Assembly: GCA_026122225.1 (NCBI GenBank)
Contig: JANEZZ010000522.1
Location: forward strand, 124,001-188,000
Source: Heloderma charlesbogerti
Taxonomy: Eukaryota > Chordata > Lepidosauria > Squamata > Helodermatidae
Length of the DNA stretch: 64,000 nucleotides
Reading direction: 5' to 3'
Made by a program: the position numbers and the translations under genes. Below the pieces are notes generated by a model that was given only the letters and a program-made list of their open reading frames with translations, had not been told where the DNA came from and did not search any database. Numbering within the stretch: position 1 is the stretch's first letter; the number at the start of each line of letters is the position of its first letter. Of this stretch, positions 23,801 through 29,378 are shown in pieces.

Positions 23801-26800
23801 TGGGCATGTTTAGCCTTGAGAAGAGAAGACTGAGGGGAGATTTGATAGCGCTCTTCAAGTACTTGAAAGGTTGTCACAGAGAGGAAGGCCAGGATCTCTT
23901 CTCAATCATCCCAGAATGCGGGACACAGAATAATGGGCTCAAGTTACAGGAAGCCAGATTCTGGCTGAACATCAGGAAAACCATCCTGACTGTTAGAGCG
24001 ATACGACAATGGAACCAATGACCCAGGGAGGTGGTGGGCTCTCCCACACTGAAGGCGTTCAAAATGAGGCTGGAAAGCCATCTGTCGGGGATGGTCTGAC
24101 TTGGATTCCTGCATTGACTCGATGGTCTTATAGGCCCCTTCCAACCCTACTATTCTAGGATTCTAGGACAGCCTACCATGCCTCCAAAGGGCAAGTTTAT
24201 GCTACTTTCCAAATTCATTTTTTAAAGTGGTCAAGGCATAATCATTTTTTTCAGTTAGTGATGATAGTATATTATGGAGAAATAGCATGTGTTTATATAG
24301 TTCTGCTAGTTTTCTTTAATGCAGAAATCATCTGACACTGGTGGCCAGATCTGCCTTATAAGCCGGATCTGGCCACCAGTGTCAGTTGATTTCAATATTA
24401 AATAGGCAATTATTTTGCCATGTGAATTTCACATGGTAAAATCTTTAACAAAAAATCTTCAGCCAGCTAAAATGCAACCTTTAGCTTTTAATTAGAAATG
24501 CAAACTGTCTTGTAAGAAAGCGTTATCATTTAAACCCCCTAGTGGGAAAGTAGAGGAAAGGAAAGAAGAATCCAGCCTCTTCTTTATTATTTTCCTCTCT
24601 AATTACCTCTTTCTCCATACCTTTTGGATTTGAGCTAACCTGTCACAAATAATAGTAGTAGAGCTCGAAAGCCTCATTATCATCTCATTCACTTGCCAGA
24701 CATCTTGCAATCCCTGTGTTCCCATTACACCACTGGTTGCAGGGGAGAATTCTCTCTCCCCACCACACACACACACACACACACACACTTGTGATGAAAT
24801 AGATGGTGCTAGACAAATGGAGACAATCCTTGGGCCCATCTGCACTAGAGTACAGATTTTACATTACCTTTAAGGGGGCAGTGTTGCTGTACATAGGATA
24901 CAGGGAAACCCGTTGACCTGTCCACTAACCAGATGAGACATCAGCATTGTGGATTGGCTGTGCAGAGTGTATTAACCAGTTCCGTACCCTGCTCCTACAG
25001 CTATTCCTAACCATGCAGCTGCCTACCACAATTAGTCCAGGAAAGGAGAAATCTGTACTGTTGTTGGCAGTCGACAGCAGGACCCATCTCCAACTATCTA
25101 TCTGGTGTGCAGTTCATAATAAAATCAGTGCTAAGAATATCTCAGTCCTGTTGGGATCAACAGGACAGACGTATTTGCAGGCTTCCTTACAGCCAGCCAC
25201 ATAGTAACTCTAGTCACTAGTGCCATGCATGCAAAGAGACTTAAAGGTATCTCCCCAGCAGAGGGGAGGGATTGGGAGATCCCCTCCTGAGGGTGTAGGG
25301 GTAGCAGACAATGGCTGTGGGGGAGACTCACCTAGGCATGCTGGGGTGCTCCGTGTTTGGCTAGGAAGTCGTAGCAGCTCGTGGCTTGGAACCCCAGTGG
25401 ACTGCTTCTGGGTTGATGAATGACTGGGGATGCTGGAAATGGCAGTGCTGTCCGATTGACGACTGTATCCACGAATTGCATAGCGACTGGGTGGGTACTT
25501 CTCATCCAGTGGACATAGCAGCAGCTTTGCCAACTTGTACTCCAAATAAAAGACAGTCCTAGCCGGAGATAGGCATCAAATGAGACCTCCAGAAACAGTG
25601 ACAGAAAGCAGTTCAGAGCAATCAGCCACAGGAAGGGACCCGAAGCATAATTCTAAACCCGAAGTAATTCTCCTCCCTTTAAAAAAATGGTTCGGGCTAT
25701 GCACTCACCATATTCACATTTAAACTGCTGACTTTATTTAAAGGAAGGGAAGAGCCATGGCTCAGTGGCAGAGCATCTGCTTTGCATGGAGAAGGGCCTA
25801 GGTTCAACCCTTGGCACCTCCAGGGAGGGCTAGGAAGGAATCCTGCTGAAACCCTGGAGAGCCGCTGCCACTCAGTGTCTACCATACTGGGCTAGCTGGA
25901 CCCCCAGCCTGACTCAGTACAAGGCCACTTTCTGCATTCCTAACTCAATTCACATATTTCCCTCCTTCACAAAGGCAATCCACACTTTCATTTATGATGA
26001 GGACTTAGTTCACATGGGGCTAGCAGTACTTAGGTCTACATTTAGCACTAAAAGGTATCTGCAGGTTTCCTTCCTTCTGGAAAGGATTTTGGTTGCGTTT
26101 GTGGATGTCCAAATAGTTGATTTCTTGACATGCATCTGGATCCTATGCACCCTTATTCCAAAGTCTACAGTAGTTAATGGGGTCTTATTCCCAAGTAACT
26201 GCAGCCTACACAAGATTTGCTATGTCGCAGAATATCTGCCCATGCCTTCCTTTCTACTGTGACCCCTGCCCTTTAATTCCAGACGTTTGATGATTGGCTG
26301 TTGTTACTCCCAAGGGAAAGAAACGCACCTGTATATGCTCAGAGGTATTATTATCCTCTTTGATAGCCTGCATGTCCTGCAAATTAACATACTATAGGGA
26401 AGATTTGGGCTCCAGGGCTCAGTGCTGCTTCTGAAACCAGTTATGAGGTCCAATACAGCATGAGATGAAATTAAGCACAGCTGTTGTTCGAACTGTGAAT
26501 GTGATTTGGCCACAGAAATCTTGTTTCCTTGGGAAGAAACTGACCTGTAGAATGGGTAGATTATACCTGAGGTGACATTCAGTAGCCTCAAGGTTTCCTT
26601 TCCGGACCCCTCTTCAATTTACGTAAGTGTTCCCACCCTGCAGACACTAACCATGGACATTCAGGACTTCATAGCAGCAGGAGTTGAACTCAGACCCCAC
26701 TCCTCAAAGGCAGAAACCTAAGCATAGAGAATATTCGCAACTTGCCAATTCAATGGAAAGATGACAAACAGCACAGACCATTGCGTAGAACAGGGGTGGG

Positions 26801-27982
26801 CAACTTGTATATTTTGCCCTACAATTCCCATCATCTCTCACCATTGACTATGCTGCCTAGGGGTGATGGGAGTTGTAGGCCAAAGCATCTGGAAGGCCAC
26901 AAGTTTCCCACCCCTGGCACAGAAGACAGGGAAAGGCACACAGATCCAATACTCAACCTTTGGAAGGGGAGGAAGCGCTCTTGCGCTAACCAGCAGAGGG
27001 CCCGTTCCCTCTCTGCATCTGTTGCTCCATAGCAAGGAGAGCTTGGCCCAACCTCCAGCTGGTGGAGAGGCTCCAAGAGGAAGCCATCCAGCTCCTGCAG
27101 CTGTCCTGTGAGTCGGTCATAACGCAGTCTAAGGGGGAAAGCCTGCTTGAAAGACAAAAAGCCCCCCTTAGCCAGAGGAGTGACACCTTACGTGGGAGAC
27201 GGCAGAGCCGTCTGCAGAGGTTACTGTTTAGTTCCGAGAAGCGTTCGGGTGAAGACCAGCATAGTATTCATTTGAGCGGTTGCAGCAGGTCCATCAGCGG
27301 CACTGTAAACCTGGCTTTGGAACTAATGGTACAAACGTATACACTGGAAACAAATACCCCAATGCATACACCAGAAAGTGGAATGCTGGACTGTTAAGTG
27401 AATAACCCCTTCTTCTCGTGCATCAAGTGGGATGTCGAAGGTTCCTTTTTAAAAAAGAGATGCATATGCCTTTATGCATATATTAATTGCTGCTTCACCT
27501 GAAAAAGTTAGTTTTAAACTACTCTGGGGATGGAAGGGCAAAAATGGCTAGCTGGGTGAGATTCCTGAACCTCAGTACTGTGGGATAGGTGAGCTGAAAT
27601 TTGCATCCATTTAAATTATTAAGGGCTCTAATAAGATATAATGCTAATGGTGTGACTATACAGTTATCTGTTTACATTAGCCTTCCACAACCTGGTGGCC
27701 ACCAGATGTGTTGAATTACAACTCCCAGCATCCCCACCAGCATGGCTGGTGGGTGGATGCTGGGAGTTGTAGTCTAACACATCTGGTGGGCACCAGGTTG
27801 GGGAAGGCTGATCTAGATCATCCAGTGTAAACAGCAGTTGCAATGGAGTCTGAGCACAATTGAGGCTGTGGCATGTGGGGAGGGGAGGTTTAATCCTCCC
27901 CCCACCACACACACATACACACATACCACGATCCCAGTAGAAAGGCTTCCCTGGAGCTGTTCCTGGGAGGAAAACTTCCATT

Positions 27983-28018
<36 letters not shown>

Positions 28019-28975
28019 TTTCATGAGGAATGTCGGGGGGGGGATTAACCTTCCCTGCATGTCCTCATCTATCTCCCCTCTACAGCAAGTATTTACATTT
28101 TTTAAACTATGAGCATTAATTACTTTCACAAAATTCACATCATGTCCAGTTTGACCCAACATCATAAGTGTAAATGACCAATACCAGAATCTACAGTTGG
28201 ATAATACTTTTATTTGGCAAGGGACAGAAACCTCTGTCCTATGGGCCTAATCGGGCCCACGGAGGTTGCCCATCCAGCCTGCAGGGCCTTCCAGGATTCC
28301 TTCGGGGGAGGAGCTTGGCCAAAACGTCACAAAAATAGTGAGCCAGAATTCTCCGGAATTCTTCATCAGGTAAAGTGCGGGGTAGTGAGGGGGGGAAAAA
28401 AGCTGGCTTGATGTCCTATTTTGTGGATTTTATGGGTACAACATCAAGCAAGCTTTTTTCTCTCCCTTCAACCTCCAGTTTTGCGTAATATCTACCCTGA
28501 TGAAGACTTCTGGAGAACTCAAAAGCTTGCTCAGTCTTTTGTGACGTTTCAGTTGGTCCCAATAAACTTATTGCTGACTGTGGATTTTTGCATTTTTCTT
28601 ATGGACCAACACAACTTCCTTTTCTTTTTGGCTTTTTGTATATGACCACGTTTCTCTCTCTCTCTGGGACAGCTTTCCCTGACCTGGTGTCCTCCAGATG
28701 TTTTGGTCTATAACTCCCATCATTACCAACCATTGACCATGCTGGCTGGGGCTGATGGGAGTTGAAGTCCAACACATCGGAGGGCACCAGGTTGGGGAAG
28801 GCTGTCTGAGAAAAACAACCCACAACTTTGAAATTATTCTTTGGACCCAGTCAATAGCTCAAGTCTGGATAACAGGCAAAGATATGAGCACTACTCACAG
28901 GCAGAACCAGAAAAGCATTGAACGTTTCCAGGAATAGGTCATCATAAGTCAACAGGTCTTCTAGAAGCTCATGCT
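2018..28975 (-). CDS. RGS22/RGSL1-like multi-RGS gene, partial, 13 exons (gene span)
   Basis: This is the spliced coding span of a regulator-of-G-protein-signalling family protein on the minus strand. Numbered from its first complete codon, the reconstructed partial protein has about 602 residues. Residues 1-110 resemble the N-terminus of RGS22 (acidic stretch, [12 protein letters not shown], then a [10 protein letters not shown] and [10 protein letters not shown] block). Residues 163-255 are Ser-rich and I cannot align them. Residues about 307-420 form an RGS fold ([32 protein letters not shown]). Residues about 450-578 look like a second degenerate RGS-like unit ([18 protein letters not shown]). 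RGS proteins bind G-alpha subunits and speed GTP hydrolysis, although RGS22-type domains are divergent. Every exon border has GT/AG and matching phase, and there are no internal stops, which argues for a live gene. The first exon and the C-terminal RGS exons are missing from what I can see. Orthology to RGS22, RGSL1 or an unnamed paralogue is undecided. Confidence 0.8.
2180..2555 (+). repeat. R340-related repeat, copy 2
   Basis: Shares CGCTATTGAGATTGCGCACA with 6700-6720 and GCAGAAAGCCCCGTTTTAAA with 62507-62526. Segment order differs from the 62.4-62.8 kb copy, so the family has rearranged variants. Confidence 0.45.
3471..4531 (-). pseudogene. BovB reverse transcriptase ORF fragments (copy 1)
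   Basis: Two overlapping frames (4013-4531 and 3471-4190) encode the middle of the BovB polymerase, from [19 protein letters not shown] to the YTDD box. They are joined only through a frameshift near 4050-4080. A further fragment at 2828-3247 holds the C-terminal [20 protein letters not shown] block. Confidence 0.85.
5361..5948 (-). pseudogene. BovB N-terminal and endonuclease fragment (copy 1)
   Basis: The fragment encodes the BovB leader ([20 protein letters not shown]) and the start of the endonuclease ([20 protein letters not shown], then [19 protein letters not shown]). A stop interrupts it before the GDWNAKVG catalytic block. Confidence 0.8.
6123..6262. mobile_element. hAT-type hairpin MITE with 8-bp target duplication
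   Basis: The inverted ends are CAGCCTTCCCCAACCTG and CCAGGTTAGGAAAGGCTG. The flanks GCATATAG (6115-6122) and GTATATAG (6263-6270) match at 7 of 8 bases. Internal arms contain GACTGCAACTCCCATCAT and ATGATGGGAGCTGGAG. An extra short duplication of the right arm is present. Confidence 0.75.
6361..6529 (-). CDS. RGS-like gene exon, end of second RGS-like unit
   Basis: This 169-nt exon has acceptor TCCTTTCCTTGCAG and donor GTGAGT (two bases in, 55 codons, two bases out). It encodes [19 protein letters not shown] and later [20 protein letters not shown]. It corresponds in position to the RGS22 segment with EEYILLLLLEPWTKM. A full-length BovB lies in the next intron. Confidence 0.75.
6665..6780 (+). 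repeat. R340-related repeat fragment
   Basis: GGGCTTCTTCACACAGAGC and CTGCTATTGAGATTGCTCAC match the left side of the R340 family, and TTTTAGGCTGGTGTAGAGAT matches the 2.5 and 62.5 kb copies. Confidence 0.45.
7190..7420 (+). mobile_element. H300 hAT-like element fragment
   Basis: GGTTGGAATGCCTCTCCTAA, AAAGCTTTAAGCTAAAATATG and CTCAGGCTGAAAGGGGTCC are family core sequences. It lies next to a RGS-like intron exon pair and has no coding role. Confidence 0.5.
7758..7915 (-). CDS. RGS-like gene exon, second RGS-like unit
   Basis: This 158-nt exon has acceptor GGTTACCCTCCAG and donor GTGAGC (one base in, 52 codons, one base out). It contains [17 protein letters not shown] and [23 protein letters not shown]. 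The last part aligns with the AQYLFATYVAPSATLDIG segment of RGS22, as does the preceding aromatic stretch. This is strong evidence for RGS22-type architecture. Confidence 0.8.
8157..8300 (-). CDS. RGS-like gene exon, start of second RGS-like unit
   Basis: This 144-nt exon has acceptor CAGCAATTCAG and donor GTGAGT (one base in, 47 codons, two bases out). It ends [20 protein letters not shown] plus HYLTR. RGS22 has a matching LLQSLYVENRAGFFFTKF block at this position. The acceptor choice is set by phase, because the nearer AG before GTATTG would give a stop. Confidence 0.72.
8440..8540. repeat. Half hAT hairpin MITE
   Basis: CACCCTCCAGGTGTGTTGTCC and TACAACTCCCATCGTCTTCA match one arm of the CAGCCTTCCCCAACC hairpin family. 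The second arm is absent. Confidence 0.4.
8590..8905 (+). repeat. Dispersed repeat (family G320), copy 1
   Basis: GTGCCGGCTCCAAGTTTTGG to CCTTGATGTCAGTCCTGG is shared with 57868-58225 (same strand) and, reversed, with 13730-14040. The copies share the ACAGGCAGAGAGCCAGTGAG core. Terminal GCCGGC-type ends suggest a DNA transposon derivative. Family unknown. Confidence 0.5.
9000..9185 (+). repeat. LINE/SINE-type 3' tail
   Basis: GTAAGCCACCTTTCTAATAC, then AAAGGTGAGATATAAATCC and TAATAAACAAACAAAC, resemble the common squamate retroposon tail (GTAAGCCACCTTG...GGCGGGATATAAAT). The short palindrome TTTCTAATACGTATGTATTAGAAA is internal. From 9186 to 9750 I see no gene or clear repeat, apart from a purine-rich stretch near 9600-9650. 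Confidence 0.4.
9754..10139. mobile_element. hAT-like nonautonomous element
   Basis: Begins CAGGGATGGTCAAAACATGG and ends AATTGCCCACCCCTG, inverted hAT-type termini 386 bp apart. The interior (GCCCGCCAGGGCCATTTG) is noncoding. The 233-codon minus ORF that crosses it is not a gene. Confidence 0.5.
10156..10480 (+). repeat. hAT-like repeat fragment
   Basis: CAGGGCTCCCCACCCCTTTT followed by GGTGGGCACATTTGAAACG and CACAAAATGGCGGC is characteristic of a widespread vertebrate hAT-derived repeat. The right end is unclear. Confidence 0.4.
10537..10676 (-). CDS. RGS-like gene exon, end of RGS domain
   Basis: This 140-nt exon has acceptor CCTATGCTGGCAG and donor GTTTGT. It runs 46 codons in phase 0 and leaves two bases. 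It contains [20 protein letters not shown] followed by HHQRTSRL. The [10 protein letters not shown] motif corresponds to the RGS22 YWAPRFCVTH segment that closes its first RGS-like unit. Confidence 0.8.
10890..11005 (+). repeat. H300 hAT-like element fragment
   Basis: GCTGGTATTTTGGCCCTGTC to CTGAAAGAGGTTCCACACCCCTG is the right half of the H300 family, ending in its CACCCCTG terminus. The following 11010-11575 is AT-rich with nothing recognised. Confidence 0.5.
11580..11965 (+). repeat. R340 repeat, copy 3
   Basis: GGGCTTCACCACACAAGGC at the left and GCGCCATGTGGAGAAGTCC at the right are imperfect inverted ends. The body parallels 395-735, but the CTCF-like site is not conserved here (CCATTAGATAGAGCTGC). 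Confidence 0.5.
12006..12085. repeat. Half hAT hairpin MITE
   Basis: CTTCTCCAATCTGGTGCCCTC, CAACTCCCCATCAGCCCCAG and CAGCATGTCCAATGGTCAGG match one arm. It abuts a CR1-like fragment. Confidence 0.45.
12087..12400 (-). mobile_element. CR1-like LINE 3' fragment
   Basis: GAGCCCTGCTGGATCAGACC, CAACCAGCTGTTGACCAGG and AATTTGTCTAACCTCCTTTTAAA are the old CR1-like family 3' region. A second partial copy lies at 12703-12925. Between them (12401-12700) is low-recognition sequence with a short GCAGCCCACTGTGGCTTATT / GTCACAGTGGGTTGCAGC inverted repeat. Confidence 0.6.
12703..12925 (-). mobile_element. CR1-like LINE 3' fragment
   Basis: GAGCCCTGCTGGATCAGACC to CCTTCTCCAGGAATTTGTC matches the same 3' region. 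It is followed by a tandem duplication of a hAT MITE end (GGGAGCTGTAGTCCCAGG twice, 12946-13010). Confidence 0.6.
13405..13450 (-). CDS. RGS-like gene micro-exon within RGS domain
   Basis: This is a 46-nt exon with acceptor TTTTGTTGGCAG and donor GTGAGT. One base completes Arg and 15 codons follow ([15 protein letters not shown]), ending in phase 0. It supplies the short helix-loop that separates the FWxxCExF helix from the C-terminal helices of an RGS fold. Phase fits both neighbours. Confidence 0.7.
13730..14040 (-). repeat. G320 repeat, reverse copy
   Basis: GGGGCCCCTTGGGCAAAATG, CTTAGACACTTAGAGAAGGCC and CTAACCTCTGACACCGGCCC are the reverse-orientation family words of 8590-8905. It lies in an intron of the RGS-like gene. 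Confidence 0.45.
14118..14236. mobile_element. Harbinger/Tourist-like foldback MITE
   Basis: Near-perfect inverted arms of about 50 bp begin AGGCATAATCCTATGCATG and end CATAGGATTGTGCCC, flanked by TAA on both sides (14115-14117 and 14237-14239). The arms contain CAACTCCCAGCAT and ATGCTGGGAGTTGTAG. The 3-bp TAA duplication and GGG-type ends fit PIF/Harbinger elements. Confidence 0.7.
14775..14959 (+). repeat. Polypyrimidine microsatellite (TTTC)n/(TTCC)n/(TC)n
   Basis: About 185 bp is almost pure pyrimidine on the plus strand (pure purine on minus, the transcribed-gene sense strand). The adjacent 14240-14770 stretch holds no recognised gene. The long Ser/Leu-Phe and Arg/Glu ORFs here are translations of the repeat. 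Confidence 0.9.
15406..15566 (-). CDS. RGS-like gene exon, first half of RGS domain
   Basis: This 161-nt exon has a long pyrimidine tract ending TTGTATTGCAG and donor GTAGAA. It runs 53 codons in phase 0 and leaves two bases. It encodes [15 protein letters not shown], then [19 protein letters not shown]. This is the canonical RGS pattern of FxxFL followed by LxFWxxCExF (helices alpha3 to alpha5), and RGS22 has the closely similar spacing FERFKKFIKGTLG. It is the most diagnostic exon of the gene. Confidence 0.85.
16032..16235. mobile_element. hAT-like MITE with inverted ends
   Basis: The termini CAGTGGAGGCTGGTAGCTCC and GGAGCCACCAGTCCCCATTG are inverted (16 of 20 bases), and flanks ATTCCAGT and ACTCTAGT match at 6 of 8. 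Internally GTCAGAACTCTAAAGGAGCT is repeated inverted. A related fragment is at 49425-49520. Confidence 0.6.
16533..16686 (-). CDS. RGS-like gene exon before first RGS domain
   Basis: This 154-nt exon has acceptor CATCCTTTCAG and donor GTGAGT (one base, then 51 codons, ending in phase 0). It contains [20 protein letters not shown] and [14 protein letters not shown]. The FDLNKTS region is weakly like the INFNNITKVSFDD segment just before the RGS domain of RGS22. A second AG 26 nt downstream could serve as an alternative acceptor, but it breaks phase with the 17.3 kb exon. Confidence 0.62.
17235..17355 (-). CDS. RGS-like gene exon candidate, linker
   Basis: This 121-nt exon has acceptor CCCTCATTACAG and donor GTAGGT. 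Two bases in, 39 codons, two bases out: this is exactly the phase needed to connect the 21.1 kb exon to the 16.6 kb exon. The peptide begins [20 protein letters not shown] and ends EFTERRMA. There is no recognisable motif, so confidence rests on splice sites, phase and the open frame. Confidence 0.5.
17415..17890 (-). mobile_element. CR1-like LINE, 3' part (split by BovB)
   Basis: Family words GCTGGATCAGACCAGACC, CCACAAGCAGGACATTAG and CACCTCTATCATGTCTCCCC end abruptly at the BovB 3' end. The element resumes at about 20298. The same continuous order is seen uninterrupted at 39632-40627. Confidence 0.7.
17891..20285 (-). mobile_element. BovB/RTE LINE with internal deletion, nested
   Basis: It has a complete BovB 3' end (GTTGTTGTTCAGTCG) and its 5' end (GGATTACTGCCTGG), but compared with copy 1 about 0.8 kb is missing where TTGTACAC joins CTTCGCCAC. 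This removes most of the endonuclease. It was inserted into an older CR1-like element; flanks CCCCATAC and CCCGTAC may be a drifted target duplication. It lies in the intron between the 17.3 and 21.1 kb RGS-like exons. Confidence 0.88.
18227..20002 (-). CDS. BovB reverse transcriptase ORF (591 aa, truncated)
   Basis: This is the longest open frame in the window. It covers the linker and reverse transcriptase: [12 protein letters not shown], motif [16 protein letters not shown] (catalytic Asp near residue 342), motif [16 protein letters not shown], and motif C YADD at about 442-445. It ends within the C-terminal WCWRRLL block at a TGA where other copies read CGA, a likely CpG decay. No endonuclease precedes it, so it cannot retrotranspose by the normal route. 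It is a LINE relic rather than a host gene. Confidence 0.85.
   Translation of the reverse strand: MKNVGKTTKPFRYDLNHIPYEYTVEVMNKFQGLDLIDRVPEELWTEVRNIVQEAATQSIPKKKKCKKAKWLSDEALQVAEERRESKSKRERGRYIQLNAEFQRIARRDKKAFLNEQCKEIEENNRMGKTRDLFKKIGDLKGTFCAKTGMIKDKKGRDLTEADEIKKRWKEYTEELYRKDLNVPDSHDSAVTELEPDILESEVKWALGSIANNKASGDDSIPAELFKILKDNAVRVLHSICQQMWNTQQWAQDRKRSVYIPIPKKGNAKECSNYCTIALISHASKVMLKTLQARLQQYVNRELPEVQAGFRRGRGTRDQIANICWIMEKAREFQKNVYFCFIDYAKAFDCVDHNKLWQILKVMGVPDHLTCLLRNLYEGLEATVRTGHETTDWFKIGKGVRQGCILSPCLFNLHAEYIMRNARLDESQVRIKIAKRIINNLRYADDTTLMAESEEDLKCLLLRVKVENAKAGLKLNIKKTKIMASGPITSWHIQGEEMEAVTDFTFLGSKITADGDCSHEIKRCLLLGRKAMANLDSIVRSRDITLPTKVHINLCKAMVFPVVMYGCESWTIRKAKRRRTDAFQLWCWRRLL
20298..20645 (-). 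mobile_element. CR1-like LINE, second part (split by BovB)
   Basis: CCTTTATCTAAACTAAACAAC, CAACTCTACAATATCCTTTTT and GAGCTGTCCACCACAACCCC continue the CR1-like element that stops at 17890. Sequence from 20646 to 21050 shows nothing I can name. Confidence 0.7.
21051..21206 (-). CDS. RGS-like gene exon, unalignable Ser-rich segment
   Basis: This 156-nt exon has a strong acceptor (CTATGCTTTCCTACAG) and donor GTGAGA. Its phases fit the exon before and after it (two bases in, 51 codons, one base out). The peptide starts [20 protein letters not shown] and ends [10 protein letters not shown] do not recognise a domain, so support comes from splice signals, phase and an open frame. A CR1 element begins only about 30-55 bp upstream of its acceptor. 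Confidence 0.55.
21507..22661 (+). pseudogene. CR1 ORF2 endonuclease region
   Basis: This 384-codon open frame starts just inside the endonuclease. The GDFN catalytic motif is at residues 88-91 and the SDH motif near residue 153. It ends after VKEHLIT by a small deletion before the [14 protein letters not shown] motif. Confidence 0.8.
22753..23574 (+). pseudogene. CR1 ORF2 reverse transcriptase region, broken
   Basis: Two frames (22753-23199 and 23245-23574) hold RT motifs: [22 protein letters not shown], [36 protein letters not shown] and [20 protein letters not shown] near 23198 and a frame change separate them. A C-terminal piece continues at 23587-24021. Confidence 0.8.
24324..24393. repeat. 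Perfect 20-bp hairpin
   Basis: Arm 24332-24351 (CTGACACTGGTGGCCAGATC) is perfectly inverted at 24366-24385 around a 14-base loop. Outer GAAATCA / TGATTTC extends the pairing. It sits alone about 160 bp after the CR1 end. Confidence 0.75.
24763..24789 (+). repeat. (AC)n microsatellite
   Basis: Simple CA dinucleotide run. The surrounding 24400-25330 contains no other recognised feature. Confidence 0.9.
25332..25558 (-). CDS. RGS-like gene exon, EYKLAKL block and Ser-rich linker
   Basis: This 227-nt exon has acceptor CCGGCTAG and donor GTGAGT. It completes a split Arg codon, runs for 75 codons and ends with one base. It begins [20 protein letters not shown], aligning to the RGS22 FEYRLAKL segment, and continues into a Ser/Thr/Gln-rich stretch ([20 protein letters not shown]) that looks disordered. 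A tRNA-Ala-like SINE lies in the intron upstream. Confidence 0.72.
25749..25940 (+). mobile_element. tRNA-Ala-derived SINE
   Basis: Its head resembles tRNA-Ala(TGC): box A TGGCTCAGTGGCAG, anticodon-arm CTGCTTTGCATGG, and box B GGTTCAACCC followed by GGCACCTCCA. The tail continues ACCCTGGAGAGCCGCTGCC to CTGACTCAGTACAAGGC. It is a retroposed copy and not a working tRNA (the 3' stem does not pair and a long tail follows). Confidence 0.7.
26791..26916. mobile_element. hAT-type hairpin MITE
   Basis: The ends are CAGGGGTGGGCAACTTG and AAGTTTCCCACCCCTG, and flanks GCGTAGAA (26783-26790) and GCACAGAA (26917-26924) match at 6 of 8 bases. Inner arms read CTACAATTCCCATCATC and GGTGATGGGAGTTGTAGG. It lies 41 bp from the donor of the 26958 exon. 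Confidence 0.72.
26958..27142 (-). CDS. RGS-like gene exon, N-terminal region
   Basis: This 185-nt exon starts in phase 0 after GTCTTTCAAGCAG and ends with two bases before a GTTGAGT donor. It gives 61 codons beginning [14 protein letters not shown] and ending [12 protein letters not shown]. Joined to its neighbours it reads [14 protein letters not shown] and [20 protein letters not shown]22 has the same order of motifs (a LPxF block then a FEYRLAKL block), which supports both junctions. Confidence 0.75.
27683..27811. mobile_element. hAT-type hairpin MITE
   Basis: AGCCTTCCACAACCTGGTGG and CACCAGGTTGGGGAAGGCT are inverted ends. The arms hold TTACAACTCCCAGCATCCCC and GGATGCTGGGAGTTGTAGT, a near-perfect palindrome. 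Confidence 0.68.
27983..28014 (+). repeat. (GT)n microsatellite
   Basis: 32 bp of pure GT. Neighbouring sequence 28015-28660 is unannotated. Confidence 0.92.
28670..28807. mobile_element. hAT-type hairpin MITE
   Basis: CAGCTTTCCCTGACCTGGTG and CACCAGGTTGGGGAAGGCTG are inverted ends with CTATAACTCCCATCATTACC and GCTGATGGGAGTTGAAGTC arms. It lies less than 100 bp downstream (gene sense) of the 28899 exon donor. Confidence 0.68.
28899..28975 (-). CDS. RGS-like gene, first recognised exon
   Basis: This 77-nt exon has a pyrimidine-rich acceptor (TTTTTTTGCTCCAG) and a GTGAGT donor. It starts with two bases of a split codon and ends in phase 0. It encodes [15 protein letters not shown], then [11 protein letters not shown], which matches the conserved RGS22 N-terminal block (an acidic DDF-type motif followed by FxxFLxLP). 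An upstream exon ending in one base must exist but was not found. Confidence 0.75.
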
Positions 28976-29097
28976 CTGGAGCAAAAAAATAAAATAAAAT
29001 AAAGACAGCAGTATAAATAGGACAGTTTGGTTTACAAGCCCCATGACCTTTGCTGCTTTCAGGAGCAAGATTGAACTGCATAATAAAAAAGGATTAG

Positions 29098-29237
29098 GGG
29101 TGGGCATCTTGTGGCAGTTCAGATGGTGTTAAGCTGCAACTCCCATTATCCCTCACCATTGCCTATGCTGACTAGGGCTGATGGGAGTTGAAGTCCAATG
29201 ACATCTGGAGGGCCACAAGTTGCCCATTCCAGGAGTA
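29098..29237. mobile_element. hAT-type hairpin MITE
   Basis: AGGGGTGGGCATCTTGTGGC and CCACAAGTTGCCCATTCC are inverted ends, with GCAACTCCCATTATCCCTCA and GCTGATGGGAGTTGAAGTCC arms. Confidence 0.6.
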
Positions 29238-29378
29238 GAAGGTTAGGGAGCTTGTGGAAATGAATATGGAACAAGGAGTCTGATTGCTCCTTAATGGTGC
29301 CAATGAAAACTTCTCTCCCAGAGCTAATAACAGCTTTGGGGTTGGGGTGGAGATTTTTGTAGGGACTATAGTGGGAGG

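Larger units (their letters stand above)
21250..24168 (+). mobile_element. CR1 LINE, nearly full ORF2, inactive
   Basis: This 2.9 kb CR1 is 5'-truncated and has the endonuclease ([37 protein letters not shown]), reverse transcriptase ([22 protein letters not shown]) and typical 3' end (CCTTCCAACCCTACTATTCT then ATTCTAGG repeats). Stops and frameshifts break ORF2. It lies antisense in an intron of the RGS-like gene. The 5' border is approximate. Confidence 0.88.

Noticed and set aside
25749..25824. Functional tRNA-Ala gene
   Set aside because: The acceptor stem is mismatched and a SINE tail follows.
26304..26591. Possible extra exon of the RGS-like gene
   Set aside because: The exons at 26958 and 25332 already join in phase and with matching family order, leaving no room for a coding exon between them.
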